Shown: positions 1-8,357 of the stretch, in pieces
Layout of the letters: every line of letters begins with the position of its first letter
How positions within the stretch are numbered: the stretch's first letter is position 1
From: Bradyrhizobium sp. SRL28
GTDB lineage: Bacteria; Pseudomonadota; Alphaproteobacteria; Rhizobiales; Xanthobacteraceae
Assembly: GCF_018596315.1 (NCBI RefSeq)
Contig: NZ_JAHEAG010000003.1
Location: forward strand, 372,001 to 436,000
Direction: 5' to 3'
DNA length: 64,000 nucleotides
Notes under the pieces: generated by a model
Told to the model about the DNA's origin: nothing
Databases searched by the model: none
What the model saw: the letters and a program-made list of their open reading frames with translations, nothing else
Made by a program: the position numbers and the translations under genes

Positions 1-117
1 GCCGAAGCGAACAGTCAGGTCACGGGCGGTCAGCAGCGATGTTGCAGCGCGTTTTCGGACAGCCGAAGCAATCGGCGCGGCTGCCCGCTGCGGATGATCA
101 AGAAGGATGGTCGTCAT
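1..117 (-). CDS. ABC transporter ATP-binding protein, N-terminal fragment (cut by left edge)
   Basis: The minus strand is open from an ATG at 117 to the window edge, 39 codons. The peptide ends LTARDLTVRFG, which is how the first beta strand of LivG/LivF-type ABC ATPases begins; the Walker motifs would lie beyond the edge. The ATG overlaps the TGA of the upstream binding-protein gene (ATGA), so the two are translationally coupled. By analogy with branched-chain amino acid (HAAT) importers it should energise uptake of the ligand of the adjacent binding protein. The first 28 or so residues form an unusually long lead before the ABC domain. Function rests on a short fragment plus context. Confidence 0.65.
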   Translation of the reverse strand, partial: MTTILLDHPQRAAAPIASAVRKRAATSLLTARDLTVRFG

Positions 118-1316
118 CGAACGCTCGGAGCGGCGCAGCCCGCGGTATCGATCGAGCGAAAGGCGGTGTCGGCCGGGACCGTGGCGATGCGCTCATAATA
201 GTCCCACGGAGCCTTGCTCTCGGCCGGGGTCTTCACACGATAAACACCGAGATCGTAGATCACGCGACCGTTTTCCTGGATGCGGATCTGCCGACCGAAT
301 TTATCGACGGGCAGCTTTCGCATTTCCGTGTTCACGATAGCGGCGTCGTCAGTCTTCGCTTTGCTGGCGGCCTTGAGATAGTGCAGCACGCTCGTATAGA
401 CGCCGGCTTGCTCACGGGTCGGCATGCGTCCATGAGTTTTGAAAAAGCGTTCCGAGAAGGCGCGCGTCCCATCGGTGTCATTCCAGTAAAAGCCTGACGT
501 GATGATCAGGCCCTGGGCCGCTTCGAGGCCGACACTGTTGATGTCGGTGACGAACGCATGGAGAGCCGCGACGCGCTGGCCACCGCGCATGATACCAAAT
601 TGGCCAGCCTGCTTGATGGCGTTGACGGTGTCAGCGCCAGCGCTTGCCAGAGCTACGACCTGCGCTTGCGAGGACTTCGCGCGCAAGAGAAGCGCGGAGA
701 AATCGGCCGTGCTCAGCGGGTGGCGAGCGCTTCCGGTCACCTTGCCTCCACGTTCCTCGACGACGCGCGCGGCGTCCTTTTCGAGATCGTGGCCGAATGC
801 ATAGTCCGCGGTGAGAAAATACCAGGACTTCAGGTCCTGCTGCATCAGGGCGGCGGCGGTCCCGCGCGCGAGCGAGTAGGTGTCATCCGTCCAGTGCGTG
901 GCAAAGGGAGAGCAGCGCCCTCCGGTTATCTCCACGCTGGCGGCGCCGGATATCATGAGGGACCGCTTTTTTTCGGTGGCGATCGCCATCAACCCGAAGA
1001 CCACACCGGAATGCGGCAGGTCGGCGATGACATCAACACCGCGCCGGTCGAACCATTCACGGGCAATCGCCGACGCGACGTCGGGCTTGTTCTGATGGTC
1101 GGCAGTGATGATCTCGATGGGGACGCCGCCAGCGGATCCGCCCGAATCCTCGACCGCCATGCGGGCCGCCAGGATCGACCCGGGTCCGCCGACGTCAGCG
1201 ACAACCCCGCTTTGATCACCCATCACACCGATGACGATCTTGTTGTCGGAAAATTGCGCGAGGGCGGACGTTGCCCCGCCGCACAACAGTAATGATGCGA
1301 TGATCAGCCTACGCAT
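114..1316 (-). CDS. ABC transporter substrate-binding protein, branched-chain amino acid (Leu/Ile/Val) type
   Basis: This 400-residue protein has a clear Sec signal peptide (MRRLIIASLLLCGGATSALA) followed by KIVIGVMGDQSG, the usual start of the Peripla_BP_6 fold. Further family features are the DVGGPGSILAARMAVED segment and a YVxxD-like second lobe with YTSVLHYLKAA near the C-terminus. It should bind a small amphipathic ligand in the periplasm and pass it to a Liv-type permease encoded off the left edge. It overlaps the ATPase gene by 4 bases and is divergent from a SorC-type regulator, which probably controls it. The family binds amino acids, amides, urea and aromatic acids, so the ligand cannot be read from sequence. 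Its location beside a phosphonate cluster may be coincidence. Confidence 0.85.
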   Translation of the reverse strand: MRRLIIASLLLCGGATSALAQFSDNKIVIGVMGDQSGVVADVGGPGSILAARMAVEDSGGSAGGVPIEIITADHQNKPDVASAIAREWFDRRGVDVIADLPHSGVVFGLMAIATEKKRSLMISGAASVEITGGRCSPFATHWTDDTYSLARGTAAALMQQDLKSWYFLTADYAFGHDLEKDAARVVEERGGKVTGSARHPLSTADFSALLLRAKSSQAQVVALASAGADTVNAIKQAGQFGIMRGGQRVAALHAFVTDINSVGLEAAQGLIITSGFYWNDTDGTRAFSERFFKTHGRMPTREQAGVYTSVLHYLKAASKAKTDDAAIVNTEMRKLPVDKFGRQIRIQENGRVIYDLGVYRVKTPAESKAPWDYYERIATVPADTAFRSIDTAGCAAPSVR

Positions 1317-1366
1317 GGACTATCTCCTGTTTCCAAGCTCGGCGGACTGATAGAGGGCCCACGTAA

Positions 1367-1410
1367 CACATTTGTGACGACTAAGGTACATTTGGGCACT
1401 TGTGGACAAG
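1367..1410. promoter_or_regulatory. Candidate operators in the divergent SorC / ABC-importer promoter
   Basis: The 165-bp gap between the divergent importer and regulator genes holds two short inverted repeats: CACATTTGTG at 1367-1376 and CTTGTGGACAAG at 1399-1410, with a related TACATTTGGG between them. SorC-family proteins bind such dyads near their own promoter. The assignment is inference from position and symmetry only. Confidence 0.35.
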
Positions 1411-1481
1411 TATGAAGATTTGCCATTCCGACCCGGAAACAGGAAAAGAGCGGATTCCTGAAGCTGATCGGAGGATAGGGC

Positions 1482-2462
1482 GTGTTGATTCGAGGCCCGC
1501 AAGCGGCATCAAACGAAGGCGAAGCCGGCGATGGTCGAGCCGATGCCGCCTTGGTGGCGAAAATCTGCTGGTACTATTTTAGGGAAGGTCAAACCCAGGA
1601 TGCGATCGCGCAGCGGCTGAAGATGACCCGCAAGCGCATCAACCGGATCCTCGGTGAGGCCCGGGAAAGCGGCTTCGTTCAAATCACGATCGCCGACCCG
1701 GCGGGCCAACGCACCGAGCTCGAAGAAGCACTCATCCGCAAATTCAATCTGCGTCACGCGATCGTGGTCCCGGTCCCCATGGGCGGCACCGATGTGCGTT
1801 CTTTCATAGGGGCTGCCGCCGCGCGATACGTCGCCGAGTGCCTTCCGCCGTCGGGTTCGCTGGGAATCTCCTGGGGCGGCACCATCAATGCCGCAGCTCA
1901 AAACCTGCCGCAGCGATCTGGAGACGGCACCCGCGTGGTGCTGATGTCCGGCGGGTTGGCCGAAAGCGCGCCGATCAATCCATATGACAATGCAACCATG
2001 ATTGCCCGGGCGCTCGGCGCGCGATGCTATTATCTGACCGCGCCGATGTTCGCCGAGACTGCGGAGTTAAGGGACATCCTCGTCGCGAGTGAGCCTGTTC
2101 GTTCAGTGCTCGCCATGGTGCCCTCCCTCGACGTGGCCCTGTTGAGCGCGATCGACCTCTCCGAGCAATCAAAGGCGCTCGAATACGAGGTCATTTCTCG
2201 GGAAACCTGGGCTTCGTTGCTTGCAGCCGGTGCCGTCGGGGATATTTGCGGTCACTACCTCGATTCAGCCGGTAAGCCGCTTCACCACCCCCTGGTGCAG
2301 CGGACGATCCATCCGCCGATCGACCACGTGCTTCAGATCAAACATCGGATTCTCGCCGCCGGAGGCGAGCACAAGGTCCCCATTATTCGCGCCGGGCTGT
2401 TGGCTGGCCTCGGCCAGGCCCTGGTCACTGATGAAGCGGCGGCGGCCAAACTGCTGGATTGA
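1482..2462 (+). CDS. SorC/DeoR-family transcriptional regulator
   Basis: A 326-residue SorC-type regulator. An N-terminal helix-turn-helix lies at about residues 30-70 (YYFREGQTQDAIAQRLKMTR, then INRILGEARESG). It is followed by the sugar-phosphate-binding SorC domain, with GGTIN near residue 130 and a GDICGHYLD stretch near residue 250. GTG at 1482 is chosen because GGAGG lies about 9 bases upstream. It is divergent from the branched-chain-type ABC importer, which is its likely target, and convergent with the ALDH gene (8-bp gap). SorC regulators usually respond to a phosphorylated sugar or sugar-like effector, so a phosphorylated ligand is plausible but unproven. Confidence 0.85.
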   Translation: MLIRGPQAASNEGEAGDGRADAALVAKICWYYFREGQTQDAIAQRLKMTRKRINRILGEARESGFVQITIADPAGQRTELEEALIRKFNLRHAIVVPVPMGGTDVRSFIGAAAARYVAECLPPSGSLGISWGGTINAAAQNLPQRSGDGTRVVLMSGGLAESAPINPYDNATMIARALGARCYYLTAPMFAETAELRDILVASEPVRSVLAMVPSLDVALLSAIDLSEQSKALEYEVISRETWASLLAAGAVGDICGHYLDSAGKPLHHPLVQRTIHPPIDHVLQIKHRILAAGGEHKVPIIRAGLLAGLGQALVTDEAAAAKLLD

Positions 2463-2470
2463 GGTTTGCC

Positions 2471-3907
2471 TCACCACGGCAGCGAGTAGGTTTTGATATT
2501 CGTAAAGCTCTTCATGGCCTCCAGCACGCCCTCCTTGTGGCCGAGGCCGGAATCCTTGATGCCGCCGAACGGCGTTAGCTCCGTCCGGTATCCCGGAACT
2601 TCCCACACGTTGACGCAGCCGACGTCCAGGGCATCGACAAAGCGGGTGATGTAGTCGAGCCTGTTTGTGCACAACCCCGCCGAAAGACCGAAGGCCGTTG
2701 AGTTTGCGATGGCGATGATCTGTTCGACGTCATCCGGGCAGCGAATGATCGGCAGGACGGGGCCAAAGGTCTCTTCGCACACCAACTCGCAATCGGGCGG
2801 GACATGATCCACGAGTGTCGGCGGGTAAAGCGCGCCCTTTGGAGTATTGCCGAGCAGCACGCGTGCGCCGTCCTGAACTGCGGCTTCGACGCGTCCGGCA
2901 ATTGTCGACGCTGCCTTCGCGTTGATGACCGTCCCCACATCCGTGTCGGGATCGATGGGATCTCCGGTCCTGAGGCGCTTCATCAAAGAGAGGGTCACTT
3001 CGGCAAAGCGATCGGCGACGTCATCGACGACCAGGGCCCGCTTGACGGCGGTACAGCGTTGCCCGGAATTTTTGGTCGCACCCTGCACCGCCAATTGGGC
3101 TGCGCGGTCGAGATCGGCGTCACCCATGACGATCAGAGGATCATTCCCGCCGAGCTCGAGCACCAGCCTTCTGTATCCCACCCGTTCGGCAATTTTCTTT
3201 CCGGCGCTCACCGATCCGGTAAACGTCACCAGGTCGATGTCCGGGTCATTGATCATCGCGTCTCCCAGCGAACGCGGATCGCCGGTGACCACCGACAACA
3301 TTTCCGGCGGTAGTCCCGCCTCATAAAGCAGCTCGGCAAGGGCAAGCGCTGTCAAAGGAGTCGCCTCCGCCGGCTTCAGCACGACCCTGTTGTTGGTCGC
3401 GATCGCCGGAGCGAGCTTATGGCTCACGAGATTCAGGGGGTGGTTGAAGGGGGTAATCGCCGAGATGACGCCAAGAAGCGGTGTCCTGGTCGCGAATATG
3501 CGTCGGCTCTGCGCACTCCCTCCGATATCGCCCGCGTAAATCGCTCCATCGTCCTGGAGCACTGCGTGCGCTGCGAATGACCAGACATCCCGGGCCCGCG
3601 CGGTTTCATGTAGCGAGTCTTTCAAGCACAGGCCGCTTTCCGATGTAATGAGATGCGCAAGCCGTTCCCGGTTTGCTTCGATCGCCTCCGCCGTTGCCAA
3701 GAGAATCTGCGCCCGCTCATGCCGCGTGAGCCTGGGGCGGAATGCCCGGGCAATCGCGAAGGCGCGCCGAACATGCTCGGGACGCGCCTGCGGCACTGCA
3801 GCTATTACCTGATCGGTAAACGGGTTCCGCACGTCGATCGTCGAATCCGCAAGGACATCCTCGCCTGCGATCTTCATCGGGTGGTAGAGACGTGTCGAAT
3901 CCAACAT
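2471..3907 (-). CDS. phnY-like: Aldehyde dehydrogenase, phosphonoacetaldehyde dehydrogenase-like
   Basis: A full-length 478-residue NAD(P)-dependent ALDH. It has the oxyanion Asn in PFNHPLNL (about 155), the cofactor segment FTGSVSAGKKIA (about 229-240), the general-base Glu in LELGGNDP (E251) and the catalytic Cys in SGQRCTAVKR (C285). ELGGNDP and SGQRCTAVKR match the subgroup that oxidises phosphonoacetaldehyde to phosphonoacetate. It is the last gene of the minus-strand pepM series, 60 bp after the exporter gene. No PhnA phosphonoacetate hydrolase or PhnW transaminase is present in the window, so it more likely acts in biosynthesis than in the PhnWAY degradation route. Succinate-semialdehyde or glyceraldehyde-type ALDH activity is the main alternative. 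Confidence 0.75.
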   Translation of the reverse strand: MLDSTRLYHPMKIAGEDVLADSTIDVRNPFTDQVIAAVPQARPEHVRRAFAIARAFRPRLTRHERAQILLATAEAIEANRERLAHLITSESGLCLKDSLHETARARDVWSFAAHAVLQDDGAIYAGDIGGSAQSRRIFATRTPLLGVISAITPFNHPLNLVSHKLAPAIATNNRVVLKPAEATPLTALALAELLYEAGLPPEMLSVVTGDPRSLGDAMINDPDIDLVTFTGSVSAGKKIAERVGYRRLVLELGGNDPLIVMGDADLDRAAQLAVQGATKNSGQRCTAVKRALVVDDVADRFAEVTLSLMKRLRTGDPIDPDTDVGTVINAKAASTIAGRVEAAVQDGARVLLGNTPKGALYPPTLVDHVPPDCELVCEETFGPVLPIIRCPDDVEQIIAIANSTAFGLSAGLCTNRLDYITRFVDALDVGCVNVWEVPGYRTELTPFGGIKDSGLGHKEGVLEAMKSFTNIKTYSLPW

Positions 3908-3967
3908 CGCCGGGCTCCATGTGGTGTTCCGTGCCGATCCTGGGCTTCCGGGCTCGTGGGATCGCCC

Positions 3968-4861
3968 TCACAGCGATCGGCTCCTTTGGCCGCCAGCATG
4001 CCAAATCGCGATGGTGACGCCGACGATGATGAGGACACAGGCGAGCACGACGCGTGCCGTGGGAGCCTCCTGTTGCAGGACAGCGGCCGCAACCAGCGCG
4101 ACGACGGGGATGAGTACGAGGCTCTGAGATGCGATCTGCGTGGAAATGGAGCTGAGCGCTCGATACCAGGCGACGAACGCCAACCCGGTCGCCACGATGC
4201 AGTTGAATGCGATCGGCCAGGCAAGAATCGGCAATTGAGTCCAGTCAAGCCGGCGCTCCAGCAGCAGCGACGCAACGATGACGACGACGCCCGAGGTCGC
4301 CAATTGAAAGATGGTTCGGTTCCACACGTTGCTGTCGCCGGGGGCGCGTTTATGGATCCATGTTCCCAACGCCCAGCTGAAAGCCGCCATCGAAAGCAAC
4401 GCGATGCCCAGGATGCCATGAGATGTCGCCACGGGAATCGCACCCGACGCCAGCAGCCCGAGGCCAAGCATGCCACAGGTCAGTGCGACAACATCGAGAA
4501 GCGATTGCTTTTGGCGATCTATCGTCCATTCGATCGCGACGAGCCACAGCGGCATCGTGTAGAAGATCAGGGCGCTGGTGCCGACATCGAGATATTGCAA
4601 GCCGGCCAGGCTCAGCCCGAGGCCTCCAGCCATTTGAAGGAGACCCACCGCGACAAGCCTGCCCTTCCGATCACATCCGAGCTGGAGTGGATATCCAAGG
4701 CACAGACGCGCGGCTCCGATCGCGATTGCGCCGCCGAGCAAACGGACGCCGGTAAAAAACAGCGGCGGCGAAGACTCCAAGGCATCCTTGATCACAAGCC
4801 AATTTGTGCCCCAGATAATGACGACGAATAAGAGGCAAAGGAAACCGCCTGATGTTTTCAC
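3968..4861 (-). CDS. EamA/DMT-family transporter, probable exporter of the phosphonate cluster
   Basis: About 297 residues with ten predicted membrane helices, starting FLCLLFVVIIWGTNWLVIK, the typical first helix of EamA proteins. I start it at GTG 4861, which overlaps the TGA of the decarboxylase gene and has GGAG about 8 bases upstream. The longer open frame upstream lies inside the decarboxylase gene and is hydrophilic and low-complexity. EamA proteins mostly export metabolites, so within this operon it may export the finished phosphonate or an intermediate. Substrate is inferred from context only. Confidence 0.8.
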   Translation of the reverse strand: MKTSGGFLCLLFVVIIWGTNWLVIKDALESSPPLFFTGVRLLGGAIAIGAARLCLGYPLQLGCDRKGRLVAVGLLQMAGGLGLSLAGLQYLDVGTSALIFYTMPLWLVAIEWTIDRQKQSLLDVVALTCGMLGLGLLASGAIPVATSHGILGIALLSMAAFSWALGTWIHKRAPGDSNVWNRTIFQLATSGVVVIVASLLLERRLDWTQLPILAWPIAFNCIVATGLAFVAWYRALSSISTQIASQSLVLIPVVALVAAAVLQQEAPTARVVLACVLIIVGVTIAIWHAGGQRSRSL

Positions 4862-6021
4862 CGGGCCACTCCTGCCGGCACGGCTTGCAGATGGAAAGCC
4901 TGCTCGTTTAGCGCGGTCTGGAACGCTCGTTTGTTCTCCTCCGGCGTGTGATGGGACGTAACCCGGGGTAGCGAGCGCGAATGTGATTGATTGACCTTGC
5001 ACAGCAGGAAGTGCGGACCTTCGGTCGACAGGCCTCGCGCAACCGCGTCGCTCAATTCGGCACTGGTGACGCACCGGCTGACCGCGCGGTACCCACAGGC
5101 CACGGCGACGGCTTCCAGCGAGGAAGTCACCGAGGTGGATTCTTGCCCCCCGGTCGAAACGTAGCCTTCGTTATCCAGCACGATATGTAGGAAATTTCGG
5201 GGGGATGCGTACCCGATCGTGGACAAGACCCCCATATGCATCAGCACGGCGCCATCGCCATCCAGCGCGACCACGCGACGCGATGGATGCGCGAGCGCGA
5301 CCCCCGCAGCCACTGCGCTGCAATGGCCCAACGATCCCTGCATGTAGAAGTTCTCTGGACGGTCGCTCAAGCGAAATAACTCCCGGGAAATGAAACCGGT
5401 CGTTGAGACGACGAGATCGGTGGGTCGCAGGGTTTCGCTGACGATTTCCAGAGCGCTTCCGACGCTGAGTGGATAATCGCTCACCTGTTGCTCGCCGTCG
5501 ATAACGACGCCGAGGCCCGCCGACAGCTGACCCTTCCGGACCAGAACGGCAAACGAGATCGATCGCTGGAATGCCTCTTCGGCCTTCACGAGGGTCGCCA
5601 TGAACCCCTGCGGCGTCCCGTCGAACTCGCTCCATGGGATTGCCAATTGATCGAGCAAGGCGTGGGTATTGGCACCCATGATACGATGCTGCGGCTCGTC
5701 CTCGGGTTCGTCCGTATGTCCCCGCACGGAGATCAGAAGCAGTGTCGGAATGCAGTTGACCTGGACCAGCGATGTCAGCGGATTGATGATGTTTCCCAGT
5801 CCGGAATTCTGCAGGGCAACGACGCTTCGTCGCCCCGCCAGTGCGGCGCCGACGGCAAATGACAACGCGCTGCCTTCGCTCGCCGCCGGCACTGACGTGA
5901 TATCGTTGTCCAGTGATACCTGCTGGAACAGATCAGCGAAGTTCGAGCAAGGTACCCCGGAAAAGAACTCATACTTCTGCTGCTTCAGAAGACCCAAGAG
6001 TGTCGTCGTCGATAAAGTCAT
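4858..6021 (-). CDS. ppd: Phosphonopyruvate decarboxylase
   Basis: A 387-residue thiamine-diphosphate enzyme that converts phosphonopyruvate to phosphonoacetaldehyde and CO2, the irreversible step that pulls the unfavourable PepM equilibrium forward. Visible Ppd hallmarks are FSGVPCS at residues 20-26, the catalytic Glu in ASEGSA (E49), LQNSGLGNIINPLTSL (about 70-85), DEPQHRIMG (about 108-116), and the ThDP/Mg site GDGA (255-258) with N284 in LDNEGY. The length is normal for single-polypeptide Ppd. It lies downstream of the methyltransferase gene and overlaps the exporter gene. Sulfopyruvate decarboxylase is the closest alternative, but the neighbouring pepM settles it. Confidence 0.92.
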   Translation of the reverse strand: MTLSTTTLLGLLKQQKYEFFSGVPCSNFADLFQQVSLDNDITSVPAASEGSALSFAVGAALAGRRSVVALQNSGLGNIINPLTSLVQVNCIPTLLLISVRGHTDEPEDEPQHRIMGANTHALLDQLAIPWSEFDGTPQGFMATLVKAEEAFQRSISFAVLVRKGQLSAGLGVVIDGEQQVSDYPLSVGSALEIVSETLRPTDLVVSTTGFISRELFRLSDRPENFYMQGSLGHCSAVAAGVALAHPSRRVVALDGDGAVLMHMGVLSTIGYASPRNFLHIVLDNEGYVSTGGQESTSVTSSLEAVAVACGYRAVSRCVTSAELSDAVARGLSTEGPHFLLCKVNQSHSRSLPRVTSHHTPEENKRAFQTALNEQAFHLQAVPAGVAR

Positions 6022-6080
6022 TTCAGGTTCCCCCGGACAGGCGACATTGTTCTCCCGCGCCAGAGAAGGCGCGGCGTTTA

Positions 6081-6102
6081 CTGCCGTCGGTATCGACGGC
6101 AG
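6081..6102 (-). other. Intra-operon hairpin between the methyltransferase and ppd genes
   Basis: A perfect 9-bp stem (CTGCCGTCG / CGACGGCAG) with a GTAT loop lies in the 135-bp gap between these genes. No T-run follows, so it is not a standard terminator. It could stabilise or process the transcript so that gene products are made in unequal amounts. Confidence 0.4.
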
Positions 6103-6156
6103 CAGGATCAGGCAGAACGCTTTCAGACAGCGATCTTGCCCAGATGGAGCTCTTGT

Positions 6157-7224
6157 TCAGTTGTTGGCGAGCTTTCGCGCCGTGATGAGACTTCGGTTGC
6201 AGATCGACTTGCGATAGTCGACGTGCTGAAAGCCGGCGCCTTCCATGAGGGAACGCATGTCCTCGAAGCTGTAGCAGCAGCCCTCATAGCCGGTGGTCAG
6301 CAGCACCGAATATTCCGCCTCCGCGATCGGCGCAGGCCCGCCTCGGTCGTCCGGGTGGCAGCTGTAAACCGCCACCCGACCGCCAGGCAGCAAGCTTTGG
6401 TGCGATTTATCCAACAACAGCCGCACTTTTTCCGGTCCCCAATTGTGAAGGACATGCGAGTAGAGATGGAGAGAAGCGGTCTTTGGAAATGGATCGGCAA
6501 ACATATCTCCGGCGATCACCCGCGCTCTCGCTGCCGTCAGCTTGCGCTCGGCAAGACATTGCATGGCGAGCTGGTCGACGGGGGGACGCTCAAATATCGT
6601 CGCCGACAGGTTGGGATATCGGTTGAGCAGGTGCGCCGAATAGACCCCGGATCCACCTCCCACATCCAGAACGGCCGTGTCCTGTGCACAATCGAGCAGG
6701 CGCGCGAGATCGGGAGCAAAAATCCGCCCACGCTCCTCCATTCCGCGCGTATTCAGATCGGCGAAATCGTCCGTTTGCATCAGCGCGTCCCAGTTGGTCG
6801 TGTCGCCACGCTCAACATGCCACGTGTCAGGTGCACCCTGGCGCAATACGTCGTAGATCTCCCGGACCGACGATTTGTACTTCATGGTAGCGATGTAAGA
6901 GGAAATGTTCTCGCTCGAGCTGCGGCTCAGGTACCGCCGCGCGGATTCGGTAACGAGAAGCTTGCCATCGGCGTTGGCGAGCAGCCCCCAGGACTCGAAG
7001 AGCCTGATCATCGTTCGCGTTGGCCGCTCCTTGATCTGAAAATGCCCGCGCAGCTCTGCTTCCGTCGCGGGAGTTTGGTCGAGATAGGTGAAGAGATCGA
7101 GCCACGAGACCGCGGCGATATAGAGGTCAGCCGCATAGGAACTATCGCGCCATCGGATCACCTGCGCGATGTCAGGTTCAGGAAGCTGATTTGGTACCGA
7201 CGCTGCTAGTGTTGATTGAAGCAT
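6157..7224 (-). CDS. SAM-dependent O-methyltransferase, COMT/hydroxyneurosporene class
   Basis: A 355-residue class II O-methyltransferase. Residues 20-105 form the winged-helix dimerisation domain, and the Rossmann domain carries the SAM motif LDVGGGSGVYS (about 186-196). GDMFADPFP (about 239-247) and SHVLHNW (256-262) match the family HVLHDW signature that carries the catalytic His. It sits between pepM (61 bp upstream) and ppd. Related enzymes methylate phenolic or carboxyl/phosphonyl oxygens; in dehydrophos biosynthesis DhpI forms a phosphonate methyl ester. A phosphonate or phosphonoacetate ester is therefore a reasonable guess for the product, but the acceptor cannot be read from sequence. 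The clustering makes a role in the same pathway likely. Confidence 0.8.
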   Translation of the reverse strand: MLQSTLAASVPNQLPEPDIAQVIRWRDSSYAADLYIAAVSWLDLFTYLDQTPATEAELRGHFQIKERPTRTMIRLFESWGLLANADGKLLVTESARRYLSRSSSENISSYIATMKYKSSVREIYDVLRQGAPDTWHVERGDTTNWDALMQTDDFADLNTRGMEERGRIFAPDLARLLDCAQDTAVLDVGGGSGVYSAHLLNRYPNLSATIFERPPVDQLAMQCLAERKLTAARARVIAGDMFADPFPKTASLHLYSHVLHNWGPEKVRLLLDKSHQSLLPGGRVAVYSCHPDDRGGPAPIAEAEYSVLLTTGYEGCCYSFEDMRSLMEGAGFQHVDYRKSICNRSLITARKLANN

Positions 7225-7285
7225 GGCACGATCTCCGCGTTAAGAAAGTTGCTATGGGGATACGGTGGGTTGGAGGGCCGGAGGA

Positions 7286-8236
7286 TCACACTTTGGCGTG
7301 ACCATTTCCGCTGTGCTGCGGCAAGTATCGCTCCTCGGCGGCAGCGAGTTCGCCGTAGCGCAACAGACCAAAGACCTCGTCGAGCGTGGCGACTTCGCCT
7401 TCGATGCCAGCGATGCTTTCCTCGGCGATAATGCGGCCGCAAATGTCCCTCATCCCGGCGATTGCCGCTCGCATCGAGTGGTTGGCCCAGATCACTGTCG
7501 AGATGCCGGCTTCGCGATAAGCGGAGACGGGTGTTCGATAGTATTTGGTCGGGACGATCACAACGGGAAGCCGGTTCTGCCAAGCGCCGGCGAAAGCGAG
7601 AATTTCGTCCGCCACGCTCTTGCGCGAATGAATGAGGATGGCGTCAGCTCCGGCCTCGGCATAGGCATGGGCGCGCGCAAGCGCCTCGTCCATTCCGTGG
7701 CCGGCGATCAGCGCCTCGATCCGTGCGACGAGGACCAGGTCGTCGCCTACCGCATCCTTTACAGCGCGCAGCCGGCCGGAGAATTCGCCGGTATCGGCAA
7801 GCGGATGCCGATCGCCGACGAACGAATTCATCTTGGGAAAGCCCTTGTCCTCCAGCGCGACGCCGGCAGCGCCACGCTGCTGCAGCTTGCGCGCCAGAAG
7901 GCGTGCATTGTTGAAATTGCCAAAGCCGCTATCGCCGTCGACAAGCACCGGTAGGTCGCTCGAGTCCACCATGCGCTCGATAACATCAACGAGCTGGGTC
8001 CAGGAGGCTTCGTTGGCGTCGCGGTAGCCGAGCGAGCACGAAATGGACAGGCCGGACGCCCAGAGTCCCTTGAAACCTGCACGCTCGGCGATGGCGCCCG
8101 ACAGACCGTCGTGAGCCTCCATCAGGAAGGCGAGATCATGATTGCAGCAGATCTGGCTGCGAAGTTTTTCCGCCGCTCGCGACGCGGCGTGGTGGTGACG
8201 GCCGTTTGCGACGACGGTCTGTTTTTGCGTTTGCAT
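7286..8236 (-). CDS. pepM: Phosphoenolpyruvate phosphomutase
   Basis: This is the entry enzyme of nearly all known C-P bond biosynthesis, rearranging PEP to phosphonopyruvate. The 316-residue protein has the PepM signature EDKGFPKMNS at residues 129-138 (pattern EDK-x5-NS) and the metal-binding VDGDSGFGN at 99-107. ARIEALIAG (about 165-173) and IHS (about 194) also fit. The KKCGH motif of isocitrate and methylisocitrate lyases is absent. I start at ATG 8236, preceded by AGGGAG, rather than at the upstream ATG, whose extra 23 residues are basic and unconserved in look. There is no nucleotidyltransferase fusion. It is the first gene of the minus-strand series and its promoter carries two copies of the cluster operator. 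Confidence 0.93.
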   Translation of the reverse strand: MQTQKQTVVANGRHHHAASRAAEKLRSQICCNHDLAFLMEAHDGLSGAIAERAGFKGLWASGLSISCSLGYRDANEASWTQLVDVIERMVDSSDLPVLVDGDSGFGNFNNARLLARKLQQRGAAGVALEDKGFPKMNSFVGDRHPLADTGEFSGRLRAVKDAVGDDLVLVARIEALIAGHGMDEALARAHAYAEAGADAILIHSRKSVADEILAFAGAWQNRLPVVIVPTKYYRTPVSAYREAGISTVIWANHSMRAAIAGMRDICGRIIAEESIAGIEGEVATLDEVFGLLRYGELAAAEERYLPQHSGNGHAKV

Positions 8237-8307
8237 GTCGAACTCCCTGAGCGTCCCATCTGCATCATGACGCCTTCTAACAATAGTTGTGACACGTTTA
8301 TGCACGG

Positions 8308-8357
8308 CGTCAATATCTAATTCTAGTTGATGCCGTAAATATCTAATTCTAGTTGAT
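8308..8357 (-). promoter_or_regulatory. pepM promoter with tandem operators
   Basis: ATCTAATTCTAGTTGAT occurs at 8315-8331 and again at 8341-8357, identical over 20 bases when the flanking bases are included, with a 26-bp repeat period. The motif is an imperfect dyad with ATC/GAT arms. On the minus strand a TTGACG -35-like box (8308-8313) follows directly, then AACTAT-like sequence about 19 bases later, ending about 75 bases before the pepM ATG. Placement upstream of the -35 suggests activation, though repression is possible. The same motif recurs at 10727-10743. The rest of the 8237-8633 gap shows no gene I can support. Confidence 0.7.

Noticed and set aside
3653..4831. 392-codon plus-strand frame
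   Set aside because: Antisense to the ALDH and EamA genes; charged, low-complexity product.
7286..8236. Isocitrate lyase or methylisocitrate lyase as the identity of pepM
   Set aside because: KKCGH is absent and EDK-x5-NS is present, and ppd is nearby.
2471..8236. Phosphonate degradation (PhnWAY or C-P lyase) instead of biosynthesis
   Set aside because: PepM and Ppd build C-P bonds; no PhnW, PhnA, PhnX or C-P lyase genes are in view.
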